A DNA stretch of 64,000 nt from Spartinivicinus marinus (GCF_026309355.1 NZ_JAPJZK010000001.1:1302001-1366000), one strand, 5' to 3'; shown: positions 1-9,010, counted from the stretch's first letter. The notes: generated by a model from the sequence alone, not told the origin. A program made the numbers and translations.

Positions 1-2
1 GC

Positions 3-896
3 CACTCAGACTCTGTAACAATCGATCCACATAAAATGGGCTATATTCAATACCCTGCAGGCTCTATTTTGTACAGAAATGGCGAGATAAGACGGTTAAC
101 AACCTTTACAGGCTCTTATATTGGTGGAAGTGGCTCAGTCGCCACAGATCAGTATACAATTGGTTGCTTTGGTTTAGAAGGCTCCAAACCTGGAGCTGCT
201 CCTGCAGCAGTATACCTTACTCATCGGGTAATTCGTCCTACTGTAAAAGGCTATGGAAAAATCATTAACAAATCGATGATTAATGCCAAACGGTTTTACA
301 TGAAACTAATGGCACTTAATAAAGATAACGATATGTATGAATGTGTGCCTTTACAGAAAATGCCTTGTGAGCATAAAGGGGAGCAACGACAAGCAGATTA
401 CCGAAGAATTATCCAACAATATGGCGAAATCAAGGAACACAATCTACAGCAATGTAATACTGGCAACTGGCGAGAATTTGGTCCCGATTTAAATATTGTT
501 GATTATGTCTTCAATCCAAAGCGCGCCAATGGTTGTGAAAATACTGATGTCGCAGCATTTCGTTCGTTTAATCAATATTTTTACGATAAATTTCGTGTGC
601 AATACGAAGATGAACAAACAATTGAGAACTTTCCACCATTAATGGTTTCAATGACTACCTTTAATCTTGAAGAATATGGCGAAGAGTTTATTGGTACCTT
701 TGCAGAACGCATAGGCCTTGTTTATAAGTATATGCCTCAAGATCTACCTTGTATTCGCTCTACCTTAATGGACCCCTATGTAACTGAAACAGCAGAAGGT
801 GATTTTTTAGATACCCTCATTGAAGTGATTGATACAGAAGTCAAACATATGGTCCAGCTATGGAGAGATGGTATACTGTTTGAGTCATTAGAATAA
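3..896 (+). CDS. PLP-dependent group II decarboxylase, C-terminal part
   Basis: The reading frame is open to the left edge, so the gene begins outside the window. The visible part starts just before the motif DPHK (Lys codon 33-35), the lysine that forms the Schiff base with pyridoxal phosphate in group II decarboxylases. A small-residue stretch GSKPGAAPAAVYL follows, which resembles the tyrosine or glutamate decarboxylase superfamily. The remaining 280 or so residues have no signal peptide or membrane segment, so the product is probably cytoplasmic. The substrate cannot be decided because the active-site N-terminal half is missing. A 13-bp hairpin separates it from the convergent next gene. 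Confidence 0.8.
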   Translation, partial: HSDSVTIDPHKMGYIQYPAGSILYRNGEIRRLTTFTGSYIGGSGSVATDQYTIGCFGLEGSKPGAAPAAVYLTHRVIRPTVKGYGKIINKSMINAKRFYMKLMALNKDNDMYECVPLQKMPCEHKGEQRQADYRRIIQQYGEIKEHNLQQCNTGNWREFGPDLNIVDYVFNPKRANGCENTDVAAFRSFNQYFYDKFRVQYEDEQTIENFPPLMVSMTTFNLEEYGEEFIGTFAERIGLVYKYMPQDLPCIRSTLMDPYVTETAEGDFLDTLIEVIDTEVKHMVQLWRDGILFESLE

Positions 897-909
897 TATA
901 GCTAACGTA

Positions 910-948
910 AATGGCTTTTAGGGCAAAACCTTTAACCTAAAAGCCATT
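910..948. terminator. Hairpin between convergent genes
   Basis: Perfect 13-bp inverted repeat (arms AATGGCTTTTAGG and CCTAAAAGCCATT, 13-nt loop) placed between two convergent stop codons. There is no clear T-run on either side, so it is a plausible bidirectional stop or 3'-end stabiliser rather than a classic intrinsic terminator. Confidence 0.5.
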
Positions 949-964
949 AGCGAAAAGTATCAGG

Positions 965-1735
965 TTAAGGCACTTGATTTAATTGTTTCCAAAGATGAAA
1001 TGCATACGCTAGCATTGTAATTGCGTCATCTTGCTCATCAGCAGAATGATAATTTAAGTCTATCAATAAGTGATCTTGGCTATCTGAAGCTTTAGCTACT
1101 CGAAGAAAGGCAGATAAACTAGAAACTGATTTATTTTGACAACGTTTATCGCCTATTTTCAAGTTTCTAACACTTATCAGCGCATTCATCAGTTTGTCGG
1201 CTAATCCTCCAGGAGAATTCTTAAATCCAAATTCCATTGCTAATAGTACACTAGAGTCAGTCAATAAATTTCCAGCTATCGCATAATAATCACCTTTGAT
1301 AACATTAGTAAACTCGTTAGTCTGGTTACCAGTATAAGTTGCAATGTCTACTTGCCCATTACTAACAGTTAATGCTATATATTGGCGTTCCAGTATATAA
1401 GCTGGATCAGCATCATTATGAACCAAATATTGAACAATTTTAGAAGCTTGAGTATTTTTATTAATTAGCTCTTTTCCATATTTTAAATTAATATTTGGTA
1501 TATCAATTGTAGCTTGGGTATTAATGACACCTTTTCCTGGTATTATACCATTGAGAATATCATTGACTCTAAAAGGTATGTCCTTTGGCATCATAACACA
1601 ACTGGCTAGAGCAACTCCTATCTGCTGAGAGTCAGGGTCATAGGCAATAATTGAAAATGTAGCCGATGCTGTTGAAGAAAATAACATAAAGCTCAATACA
1701 ATAGCTTTAATGTTTGAAAACATATTTAGCTGCAT
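965..1735 (-). CDS. Secreted DUF1028 family protein (Ntn-hydrolase-like)
   Basis: 256 residues. The N-terminus (about residues 1-25) is a signal peptide ending in TASA, directly followed by TFSIIAYDP, the typical start of DUF1028 proteins. These have an Ntn-hydrolase-like fold and an exposed N-terminal residue after processing. Further family features are a GVALAS stretch, the YAIAGNLL segment and a late GDKR motif. Cleavage after ASA would leave Thr as the N-terminal residue, as expected for an Ntn-type nucleophile; this is inference. The biochemical function of the family is poorly known. The gene stands alone and converges on the decarboxylase. Confidence 0.75.
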   Translation of the reverse strand: MQLNMFSNIKAIVLSFMLFSSTASATFSIIAYDPDSQQIGVALASCVMMPKDIPFRVNDILNGIIPGKGVINTQATIDIPNINLKYGKELINKNTQASKIVQYLVHNDADPAYILERQYIALTVSNGQVDIATYTGNQTNEFTNVIKGDYYAIAGNLLTDSSVLLAMEFGFKNSPGGLADKLMNALISVRNLKIGDKRCQNKSVSSLSAFLRVAKASDSQDHLLIDLNYHSADEQDDAITMLAYAFHLWKQLNQVP

Positions 1736-1909
1736 AGTTTATTTACTGGTTTTAGAGTGATAATTAATTGGTCTTCTGTATAATTAATAAACTTAGGAAA
1801 GTTACTTTAGGTGAAGCATCCTCCTAACACTCATTAGCTGGGGCTATCATGGCATGAATTTATATTTATTTCAGTTATAATTTATTTATATACTGTAACA
1901 GTTTATATT

Positions 1910-2046
1910 GGTATACTCTTCGCGAATGATTTTTAGGCTTTGTTACCATCGCTCTTCACCCCAGTCATTTAGCTTATCTAAACTCTGGGGCTTCATCGCT
2001 CGCTAGGTGGCCTCGCCTAAATAACCCTTCGCTGTGAGTATATACC
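1910..2046. repeat. Palindromic dispersed element, full copy (family A)
   Basis: A 137-bp intergenic unit with related inverted ends. The left end starts GGTATACTC and runs to ATGATTTTTAGG. The right end, read on the other strand, starts GGTATATACTC and reaches GCGAAGGGTTATTTAGG. The core is GC-richer than the flanks. Related copies or parts lie at 2061-2086, 6868-6938, 16531-16620, 32499-32525, 54804-54829 and 55138-55218. The arrangement resembles a MITE or REP-type element. The 490-bp gap between genes at 1736-2225 holds this element and the half-copy, and no gene that I can see. Confidence 0.6.
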
Positions 2047-2060
2047 ATTTTATTTTTACA

Positions 2061-2086
2061 CCTAAAAATGATTTATGATAGGTATA
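2061..2086. repeat. Half-copy of dispersed element A
   Basis: A 26-nt unit starting CCTAAAAATGATT and ending GATAGGTATA. It matches 54804-54829 at 25 of 26 positions, in the same orientation. One copy lies before an orphan binding-protein gene and the other just after one. Confidence 0.6.
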
Positions 2087-2225
2087 TATGCTTTCTTTCA
2101 CCAAAAAATATTTATAGTTAAAAAATGATTCATTTCAACGACAACCAATTCAATACCGCCAATATACATTAGCAAAAACCGGTCTATCCTTAACTATAAG
2201 ATCAAGCCTGAAGAGTAAGCCAGCC

Positions 2226-3023
2226 ATGTACATTACAAACAGTGCGCCATACATCCTCTATTTCGCTGTCACTGGTTCTATAGCGGGAGAGTGCACTACT
2301 ATTAAAATGGCTGGTGATATGGAGTACCCTCCTGTTACCTGGCAATATCAGCAAGATAAAGCCAAAATCTATGGGTTAGCTGTTGAGCTTGCTGAGAAAG
2401 CATTTGCAGAGATAAATGTAAAAGTTAATCCATTACATGTCGGTGACTGGGCCAAAGCACAGCTAGCTACAAAGCAAGGCAAAACAGACCTTTTAGCTGG
2501 AGCTTATTTTAATGAAGAAAGAAAAACCTATCTGGATTATGTTCACCCTCCTTTTCTGACTGATCCCGTAGTGATATTTATCCCTAGCAAGAAAGCGTAT
2601 AACTTTAAATTTACCCAATGGCAAGACTTAGTAAAATTACAAGGCGTCACTACAGTAGGTAGTAGTTTTGGTCAAGAATTTGATGAGTTTACCAAAAAAC
2701 ATTTGAAAATTGAGTATAAAACACAAATGAGTGATACATTTAAACAGTTAATCTCTGGCAGGGCAGATTATTTAGTGCATGGGCTTTACCCCGGCCTGGC
2801 CAGTTTAGCAAAGGCTAAGCTGTCTATTCAAATAACACCTCATCCTAAGTATGTTACAGAAGAAGGCCTATACTTTGGCTTCTCCAAAAAATCTCCCTGT
2901 AAAAAACACTTAGCATTCTTCAGCAAAAAAATAAAAGAGTATGTACAACAAAAAATACCTCACTCACTAACAAAAAAATATTTTGATTTATGGAAAAAAG
3001 ATTTTGGATTAAAAGAGTTTTAG
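2226..3023 (+). CDS. Orphan periplasmic solute-binding protein (family 3)
   Basis: 265 residues with a hydrophobic leader (about residues 8-22). A family-3 bacterial extracellular binding fold follows: an early YPPVTW strand, an LAVELAEKAF helix, and the middle stretch GKTDLLAGAYFNEERKTYLDYV typical of amino-acid-type binding domains. It is clearly related to the product at 40696-41520, sharing the pattern EERK-YL, PFLT-P-VIF, FDEF. No permease or ATPase gene is adjacent, so the protein may work with a distant ABC system or as a periplasmic sensor; the ligand is unknown. The ribosome binding site is weak, so the exact start is uncertain. Confidence 0.75.
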   Translation: MYITNSAPYILYFAVTGSIAGECTTIKMAGDMEYPPVTWQYQQDKAKIYGLAVELAEKAFAEINVKVNPLHVGDWAKAQLATKQGKTDLLAGAYFNEERKTYLDYVHPPFLTDPVVIFIPSKKAYNFKFTQWQDLVKLQGVTTVGSSFGQEFDEFTKKHLKIEYKTQMSDTFKQLISGRADYLVHGLYPGLASLAKAKLSIQITPHPKYVTEEGLYFGFSKKSPCKKHLAFFSKKIKEYVQQKIPHSLTKKYFDLWKKDFGLKEF

Positions 3024-3138
3024 CTCATGCCTTTTAATTTATTTACCTTTACTCCTAAAGATAAGTTTTAACAAGCACATAATAGATAGTTTAGTTAAGC
3101 TACCCGTACATACAATACAGGTAGCTATAGCTCCGCAG

Positions 3139-5250
3139 TCAAACTCGAATCGCATTCAGCTCATTTATTGGTTCTTTCAACCAAAATAAACTCAGTGGTA
3201 CTTGATTATTTACACCCAAGTTTAAATCAGACAGTTTGGATGCATAACCATAACGAACATGATCAGGTGTTCCCCACGCAGGAATTGGGCCTGACTCAAT
3301 AACTGAGTTAATTTCTCCTTTTAAAGCTTTCTGCTCCACCTCCCTATCTGCAGCTGAATAGGATGAACTCATTTCCAAGTTTACAAGCCGTGTGGCAATC
3401 CCTGATTTCACATTTAGTTTTGTTAATGTCTGTAGTGCTTCTTCCTTGGTAGTAGCTGCCAAGAGTACCTTCGTATACTGCGTTAAATCAGACATAACTT
3501 TATCCTGAAATTGACCTTTTGTCATCACCCGCAAGTCAATGACATCTTTAACAAAGGTTTCTGCATCACTCTCAGGAATATTTGGAAAATCATTCGCTAA
3601 ACTGACACGAAGCATTGTCCGGTTATCTGATGAATAGTTTGTTTCACCTTCTGAAATATAACGTGGCATAATATTCGTAAGCGCACCAATAGATGCTTTT
3701 ACTGTTGCCAGTTGTGGTGAAACAACAACAGAAGCTACCTCTGTCTTAACCACATTTTCAACTTGCTCTGTAATTCCAGGCCTTTTTGATTTAGCAAGAT
3801 CACTTTGTGCTTTTTGATAGTGTGACAACTCTTGCTTCAAAACTAACAAATTACTTTGATAAGTTGCTTTTTCATTTGCACTAAAATTTTTCATTTTTTC
3901 AGTGCCTGTCATTTCTATTTTTTTTATTTCATCTGTTAAATATTCTTTTAAGCGGTTTATATTTATTTTGGGTAAATCTAACTTGTCTGTTAATCCTTGT
4001 ATACGCTCTTCTACCTGTTGTAAATAGGTATGCTGAATTCCGCCTGCCATTTGAGCCACAGAAGCACCTAAAATCACAATACCAGTATCTGATTGAGCAT
4101 TCTTCATGCGTATACCTAAAACAGTTTCATAGGGTTTGTCAGAATAGACCTGGTCAATATCATAAATAGGCTCAAGCTCCTGTTGAATTGATTTATCTAT
4201 AACAGAGTGAATTGCTCCTTGCTGTTCACTATCTTGACCTAAAGCATAAACATAATAATCTGCTTCAAGTTTATCTGGTGTTTTATCTTTGTTATTGTGA
4301 GTAAAATTAAGGTTTACCTTTCCATCCTCCCCCTTACTAATAGAAACCGTATCTACTTTTACTAGACTCTCTTTCGCGGCTTTTGGAGCATGCTCTAACT
4401 GATTACCATCTAAAAGTACTGGTGGGGTTGAACGAATAAACCACTTAATATTGGCACCTAAACTACCAGCTCTTTCTACAGCATCAATCCCTGCGTTTGG
4501 TCCATGTACTACTACTGTTTTACCTTTCAGCGATTCGCCATTATCAGTAAAACGCATGAACTCGTCCAAATCAAGTACTTTAGTTTTTAGTACCGACTGA
4601 TCATGTACAGTAATATTATTCAAACGCTGTTCAGCTCCAGTCAGCTCAGCAGAGCTTGTATCTGCAAGCGCATTCGTATGAGGTCCTGCTCCGATACCGA
4701 GTATTATTTGTTTTGCATGAAACTCCTGACCTTGTTTTGTGGTTACTTTAAATAAACCATTTTCTCCTTTTTCTACATGCTTTACGTCATCATTCACTTC
4801 CTGTACACCCAGTGAGGTAGCCCGACCAATCTGAGCAGTATTCGCATCAGAAAATTGCTGTCGATTTGCATATTCTTTTGTGTACTTTGGTGCTTTATCA
4901 CCCCATGTATCAATGAGTTCATTTTGGTGATTAATAAATCCAGAGCCTCGGACTTCTTTTGACCAGGGTTCAACAGAGCCAATTACCATTGCCCTCCCTT
5001 CAAGAGGCTTATCATTTTCTAAGGTTTTTTTTGAATATTGACCTTCATATCGATCACAAACTTCTGTTAGAGCATAAGCTATGCTGCTGCCCCGCCCAAT
5101 AAAAATGACATCTTGAATAGGCAACTGAGATGCAGCAGACTTGGTGTTATCGACTGAACTGACTGACTTTACATTCTCTACCCCAGACAAGCCCTGATTC
5201 TCTATTCCATGCTTAATCAAAGAGGCTTGGGGTGAATGAAGAATTTGCAT
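3139..5250 (-). CDS. Large two-Rossmann flavoprotein-like protein, function unknown
   Basis: 703 residues with no signal peptide. After a Ser/Asn-rich N-terminus (1-45) there is a dinucleotide-binding strand with GRGSS at about 52-56, a second Rossmann strand VVVHGPNAG at about 246-254, and an ALGQD segment at about 336-340 that resembles the ATG motif of flavin-dependent monooxygenases. The C-terminal half (from about 410) is helical with a probable coiled coil and matches nothing I recognise. Resemblance to FAD/NAD(P)-dependent oxidoreductases is moderate and no catalytic activity can be assigned. It is monocistronic with a long AT-rich upstream region. The disordered N-terminus plus enzyme-like core would also fit a secreted effector, which is speculation. 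Confidence 0.6.
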   Translation of the reverse strand: MQILHSPQASLIKHGIENQGLSGVENVKSVSSVDNTKSAASQLPIQDVIFIGRGSSIAYALTEVCDRYEGQYSKKTLENDKPLEGRAMVIGSVEPWSKEVRGSGFINHQNELIDTWGDKAPKYTKEYANRQQFSDANTAQIGRATSLGVQEVNDDVKHVEKGENGLFKVTTKQGQEFHAKQIILGIGAGPHTNALADTSSAELTGAEQRLNNITVHDQSVLKTKVLDLDEFMRFTDNGESLKGKTVVVHGPNAGIDAVERAGSLGANIKWFIRSTPPVLLDGNQLEHAPKAAKESLVKVDTVSISKGEDGKVNLNFTHNNKDKTPDKLEADYYVYALGQDSEQQGAIHSVIDKSIQQELEPIYDIDQVYSDKPYETVLGIRMKNAQSDTGIVILGASVAQMAGGIQHTYLQQVEERIQGLTDKLDLPKININRLKEYLTDEIKKIEMTGTEKMKNFSANEKATYQSNLLVLKQELSHYQKAQSDLAKSKRPGITEQVENVVKTEVASVVVSPQLATVKASIGALTNIMPRYISEGETNYSSDNRTMLRVSLANDFPNIPESDAETFVKDVIDLRVMTKGQFQDKVMSDLTQYTKVLLAATTKEEALQTLTKLNVKSGIATRLVNLEMSSSYSAADREVEQKALKGEINSVIESGPIPAWGTPDHVRYGYASKLSDLNLGVNNQVPLSLFWLKEPINELNAIRV

Positions 5251-5761
5251 TTCTGTACCTCAATTTATAAACTCAGTAACACTTGCCAACTAATGCTATT
5301 AGTCGTACATCCAATAAAGCTCACAAAACAAAAAACAAGTCAAAATAGCCGTATAAAAATAATATTTATTTTAGATTTCAACTAAATGCATAATTACGAA
5401 ACTATGCAGATATAACGACTAAAAGTATTTTATTGATTTAACTATACAGTCTGCTCTCATGAGTAGATGAATAATCCTCCTGTATTCTATTCAAAGAGTA
5501 CTCTACCTAGATAACAAATCCTGACTATCACAACTATAAATTTTATTTATTGAACTTTAGTAAAGAGCAAATAAAATTAAAACTAAGGCTACATATATTC
5601 AATGTAAAAGGTACAAACGGCAGTAATTTTTATACCATAGCCTTATTTGTCAGTGGCGACTTATTATTAGATTTAAAAGAAAAAAGAAGCAGCCAAGTAA
5701 TTATTTATCACCTGGCCTATAAAAAATAAGGAAAGGGTTAGACAACCAGTAAGTAGTCTTT
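5251..5761. other. AT-rich intergenic region without recognised gene
   Basis: 510 bp between the start of the flavoprotein-like gene and the stop of the MarR-type gene, both on the minus strand. It must hold the promoter of the former, but no convincing -35/-10 pair, hairpin or repeat stood out. Confidence 0.4.
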
Positions 5762-6193
5762 TTACAACTGCTGCTCAAAAGTTTCTATCAATTGCTGACA
5801 AAACTCAATTTGCTGCCTGGCTTGTTGTTCCGTTAAGCCTGTAGCACAAAACACTTTTTGGGCAATATCATCTCCCTGCATTGAGAGCTTGCGCCCTGCT
5901 TCAGTTAGTACTATGCACTTTTGCCTGTCATTACCAGGCTCTGCTTGTCGTTCTATTAAGGATTTTTGTTCCAGACGTTTAAGCAGAGGCGTCATTGTCG
6001 ACTTACTTAAGCCCGTTTTGGTAGCAAGTTGACTAATTGAAACCCCTTCATCTTCCCACAATGCCATCAACACCACGAACTGAGGATACGTTAGCCCCAA
6101 TGGCTCAAGCAGTGGTCTATAGTAGCGCGTCACTGCATTTGATGCTGCATACAACGCAAAACAGAGCTGGTCATTTAACTTTGGAGCAGACAC
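5762..6193 (-). CDS. ohrR: OhrR-type peroxide-sensing MarR regulator
   Basis: 143 residues with the OhrR signature LCFALYAAS near the N-terminus and a winged helix at about 50-95. The peroxidatic Cys is Cys11, and Cys116 (in VFCATGL) sits 105 residues later. That is the same spacing as the two-cysteine Xanthomonas OhrR pair Cys22/Cys127, so a two-Cys mechanism is likely. Such proteins repress until organic hydroperoxide oxidises the sensing Cys. Two palindromes lie immediately upstream (6223-6242 and 6282-6303), consistent with autoregulation. No ohr peroxidase gene is next to it, which is unusual; the divergent neighbour is a 78-residue unknown. Confidence 0.85.
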   Translation of the reverse strand: MSAPKLNDQLCFALYAASNAVTRYYRPLLEPLGLTYPQFVVLMALWEDEGVSISQLATKTGLSKSTMTPLLKRLEQKSLIERQAEPGNDRQKCIVLTEAGRKLSMQGDDIAQKVFCATGLTEQQARQQIEFCQQLIETFEQQL

Positions 6194-6222
6194 AGGAATA
6201 CCTTAACTCAATATGTTGATAT

Positions 6223-6242
6223 TTAGTTTGCACACAAACTAA
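6223..6242. promoter_or_regulatory. Probable OhrR operator 1
   Basis: TTAGTTTGCACACAAACTAA: perfect 8-bp arms around a CACA centre, 30 bp upstream of the ohrR start codon. Palindromes of this size in the divergent promoter region are typical MarR-family operators. Confidence 0.65.
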
Positions 6243-6281
6243 TTGACAAGCAACTTTCTCTTACCATATTATTTGTATACG

Positions 6282-6303
6282 AACTATTTGCACGCAAACA
6301 GTT
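6282..6303. promoter_or_regulatory. Probable OhrR operator 2
   Basis: Arms AACTATTTG and CAAACAGTT (one mismatch) around CACG. The inner part TTTGCAC-CAAA matches operator 1. The two centres are about 60 bp apart, so two dimers could bind the ohrR/6478 divergent region. Confidence 0.6.
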
Positions 6304-6477
6304 TCATCATTAAGACTAACCACTAAGACCAAGCAAGTTAGGTAGCTTGATTTATACACCAATGCTTTCTAGGCGTTTAATTACTCAGTCATCACAACCC
6401 ATGCTACCTATAATGAAAAAGGTTTAAGAAAAGAAATATACCCAGTAAAGGGTATACAGTATTGTGAGGAGCAACCT

Positions 6478-6714
6478 ATGTCTGTTTATGATGAAATATT
6501 ACCTTCTCTGATCACTGCTACACCTGCGGAAGGCAGAGAGTTAGCTATAAAAATTGCTAGAAAAACCATTGCGGCTATTCAGCCTGATGCAGATATTCGA
6601 ACTAAATTGAGACCTGACTATGCAGAAGATACCAGCAAATTGATGCAAGCAGGCCAAATTGTAGCTATCGAGTTCCAAACCATCGCAGCAGCTAATAATT
6701 ATTGGCGAAAGTGA
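6478..6714 (+). CDS. Small hypothetical protein, divergent from ohrR
   Basis: 78 residues, not recognised. A good ribosome binding site (GAGGAG) lies about 7 nt before the ATG. The sequence is soluble-looking, with a short amphipathic N-terminal region (DEILPSLI) and a regular helix rich in Ala/Ile/Lys around residues 20-35, and no signal peptide or metal motif. Its position opposite ohrR, downstream of two OhrR-like palindromes, suggests regulation by organic peroxide. That is inference from location only. Confidence 0.55.
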   Translation: MSVYDEILPSLITATPAEGRELAIKIARKTIAAIQPDADIRTKLRPDYAEDTSKLMQAGQIVAIEFQTIAAANNYWRK

Positions 6715-6867
6715 TTATAAATCAGCAAATATAAAACGAAAGAAGTATAAGAATACTTACTATTAATGAAAGTAAAGTGTGGTTATTTATAAGAATTGAA
6801 GTGCATTATTCATAGTTTATCAACAGTTACACAATTTTTGCGTAACTGCTGATACCCTCAGAAATAT

Positions 6868-6938
6868 GTATACCCAATGCGTAGGATTTTTAGGTGAGAC
6901 CATCAAATAACAAGGCTCATAGGCCTATAAATAATAGG
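6868..6938 (+). repeat. Dispersed element A, partial copy
   Basis: 71 nt beginning GTATACCCAATGCG and ending AAATAATAGG. About 58 of 71 positions match 16531-16601 in an ungapped comparison by eye. It ends 8 bp before the start codon of the catalase-like gene and so would be part of its leader. Confidence 0.65.
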
Positions 6939-6946
6939 AAGCTTAT

Positions 6947-7921
6947 ATGAAAATGACGATAACAGGCCTAGTATTGGCCGTAGCATCGACAAATTGTTTT
7001 GGTGCAGACAACAGTAATCTTTCAGTTCAAATTATCGATACATTTGAAAAAAATTTTGGTATTACTGAAGGCAAACGTCGGAATCATACCAAAGGCTTCT
7101 GCTTTGAAGGTACTTTCAATCCCGTAGATCCAACCATAAAGCGTTACTCTAATAGTCCTTTATTTAAAGAGACATCCATTGCTATAGGCCGGCTATCCCA
7201 TAAAGGCGGAAATAACTCTGCGCCCGATAATAAGCCAGGAGAACATGGCATGGGCCTTTTGATACGCGCTAAAAATGGCGAAGAACAACGCATGGCAATG
7301 AATACATTAGACTTTTTTCCTGTCGCAACGCCAGAAGGTTTTTTATTACTCAATAAAGCGAAGAGTGGTGATGCCCAAGCAAAACAAATGCTTACAATCA
7401 AGCACCCAGAAATTTTAAACTTTAAGGCCCATATGGCTAAAAAAACAAAAAATATTGAGCTATATGAAAATATGCATTTTAATAGCATAAATAGTTTTTA
7501 TCTAACCAACGAACAAGGCAAGAAAACGCCTGTAAGGTGGTCTTTTGAGCCAACATCAAAAACAAAACTACCTCAACAAGTTAAAGCAAGCGAGAATTTT
7601 TTGTTTGCCAATATAAAAGCAAACCTACAAACAGGGCCGGTCGCTTGGAATATGGTTGTGACTATTGCCAATCCAGAAGACCCCATTAATGATGCCAGTG
7701 CTCTATGGCAGGGAGAACATAAAACAATTATCGCTGCACGACTAGATCTACAAAAAGTGAACAGTGAAGCAAACGGCAAATGCGATGGTATCAATTTTGA
7801 CCCACTTATTTTAACTAGCGGCTTTGAACCATCTGATGATCCTATTTTGAAAGCCAGAAGCCCTTCTTATTCAGTGTCTTTTGGCAGAAGGCTTAGTGAA
7901 AAAGCAAATATCAACAAATAA
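6947..7921 (+). CDS. Periplasmic catalase-related haem peroxidase (SrpA-like)
   Basis: 324 residues: the short catalase core only, without the C-terminal domains of full catalases. A signal peptide (about 1-19, ending CFGA) predicts export. Catalase haem-site residues are present: the distal His47 in RRNHTKG, distal Asn119 in AMNTLDFFP, and the proximal RxxxY pattern Arg304/Tyr308 in ARSPSYSV. The family degrades hydrogen peroxide or uses it for peroxidation. Dispersed element A lies 8 bp before the start codon, the only upstream spacing feature. A strong terminator follows. It belongs to the peroxide-defence zone of this window but is monocistronic. Confidence 0.85.
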   Translation: MKMTITGLVLAVASTNCFGADNSNLSVQIIDTFEKNFGITEGKRRNHTKGFCFEGTFNPVDPTIKRYSNSPLFKETSIAIGRLSHKGGNNSAPDNKPGEHGMGLLIRAKNGEEQRMAMNTLDFFPVATPEGFLLLNKAKSGDAQAKQMLTIKHPEILNFKAHMAKKTKNIELYENMHFNSINSFYLTNEQGKKTPVRWSFEPTSKTKLPQQVKASENFLFANIKANLQTGPVAWNMVVTIANPEDPINDASALWQGEHKTIIAARLDLQKVNSEANGKCDGINFDPLILTSGFEPSDDPILKARSPSYSVSFGRRLSEKANINK

Positions 7922-8046
7922 GGCATTTCATGAGAAATATAAGTAAAACTCTCTAATTTAAGAGAGGTATATTCAACATGATTAACTCTGATGGAATATT
8001 CTGACTCGCTGGACTGTTATTAAATAATATCTCCTTTACTCTCCTC

Positions 8047-8092
8047 AGGAGGACATAAAGTTCTGTATTTATTATGTCCTCCTTCTTTTTTA
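8047..8092 (+). terminator. Intrinsic terminator after catalase-like gene
   Basis: 12-bp perfect stem (arms AGGAGGACATAA and TTATGTCCTCCT, 13-nt loop) followed by a T-rich run. Confidence 0.85.
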
Positions 8093-8241
8093 CTTCACTG
8101 ATAATTGAAAGGTTTTAAAAAAAACTACATTCAGCTAGCAAGAACTAGCCATAAAATAACAGTGCAGAGATTTTATATTTTGACTAGCGAAGTTAGAAAA
8201 AATCAGCACAGTCCCAAAAGCAGCTTCAATGCCACAAGGTA

Positions 8242-8832
8242 TTAGTTTTCTACTTTTAATGAATTTAAATAGTCCTTTAACATTGCTAAGGCATTATCAA
8301 TCATCTCGTATTGTTTTGCTTTACCTAATACACGAATACCTTGCATTTGCATTAATAAAAACTGACTGAGTCTGGCTGGGTCTACCTCAGCTGAAATCTG
8401 CCCTGCTTGTTTTGAACGACTGAGCACTGTATTGAGTGTTTTTACTATTTGTTCAAAAAGTCGGCTACCCTCTTGGAATACCACCTCATCAGATAGGCAC
8501 TTTTCTAATAGGGCATTTTGCATAAAGCAGCCATATTCCTGGTCTTGCTGAATTTTGGCAAATTTTTCAATAAAGTTGATAACATCATTAAAACCAGCCT
8601 GATCAGCAAGCAAAGATGCTAGTTTCGGTAGAGACTCTTTCTCTAAATAGTAAGTCAATGCTTCATGATATAAACGCTGTTTATCACCAAAGGTATTATA
8701 TAAACTGAAGCGATTAATACCTAAGTGCTCAACCAGATCTGCTATTGAAGTCGCTGCATAGCCTTTTTGCCAAAACAGCTGCATCGCCTCAACAAGCTTT
8801 TCGTTTCGATCAAAATTACAAGCTCTTGCCAT
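8242..8832 (-). CDS. TetR family transcriptional regulator
   Basis: 196 residues. The N-terminal helix-turn-helix (about 1-50) contains GYAATSIADLVEHLGINRFSLY, close to the TetR signature. A C-terminal ligand-binding domain follows, with CFMQNALLE in the middle as in many NemR/AcrR-like members. It is divergent from two glutathione S-transferase genes, which suggests a repressor of these detoxification genes responding to an electrophile. The shared 178-bp promoter region contains two ACTGATC repeats at 8949 and 8983 that could be operator half-sites. The ligand is unknown. Confidence 0.8.
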   Translation of the reverse strand: MARACNFDRNEKLVEAMQLFWQKGYAATSIADLVEHLGINRFSLYNTFGDKQRLYHEALTYYLEKESLPKLASLLADQAGFNDVINFIEKFAKIQQDQEYGCFMQNALLEKCLSDEVVFQEGSRLFEQIVKTLNTVLSRSKQAGQISAEVDPARLSQFLLMQMQGIRVLGKAKQYEMIDNALAMLKDYLNSLKVEN

Positions 8833-8945
8833 GTGCGATCACTCTTATCTCATGCGCCGATGTCTCGTTACCTGGCCTATCATTTCATTGAGTAGGCGAT
8901 AACTCCACATAATAAAGCATGCATCTATTTCACGTAAACTATATC

Positions 8946-8975
8946 TTGACTGATCATTTATATATAAGCTAGATT
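8946..8975 (+). promoter_or_regulatory. Possible sigma-70 promoter of the GST pair
   Basis: TTGACT (8946-8951), an 18-bp spacer and TAGATT (8970-8975). The repeated ACTGATC words overlap and flank the elements, compatible with TetR control. Found by eye only. Confidence 0.35.
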
Positions 8976-9010
8976 CAATTCTAACTGATCGTTCTGGAAA
9001 GAGCTATACA

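Noticed and set aside
1736..2225. CRISPR array or RNA gene in the repeat-rich gap
   Set aside because: The repeats are inverted and few, without regular spacers. They belong to the dispersed element found elsewhere in the window.
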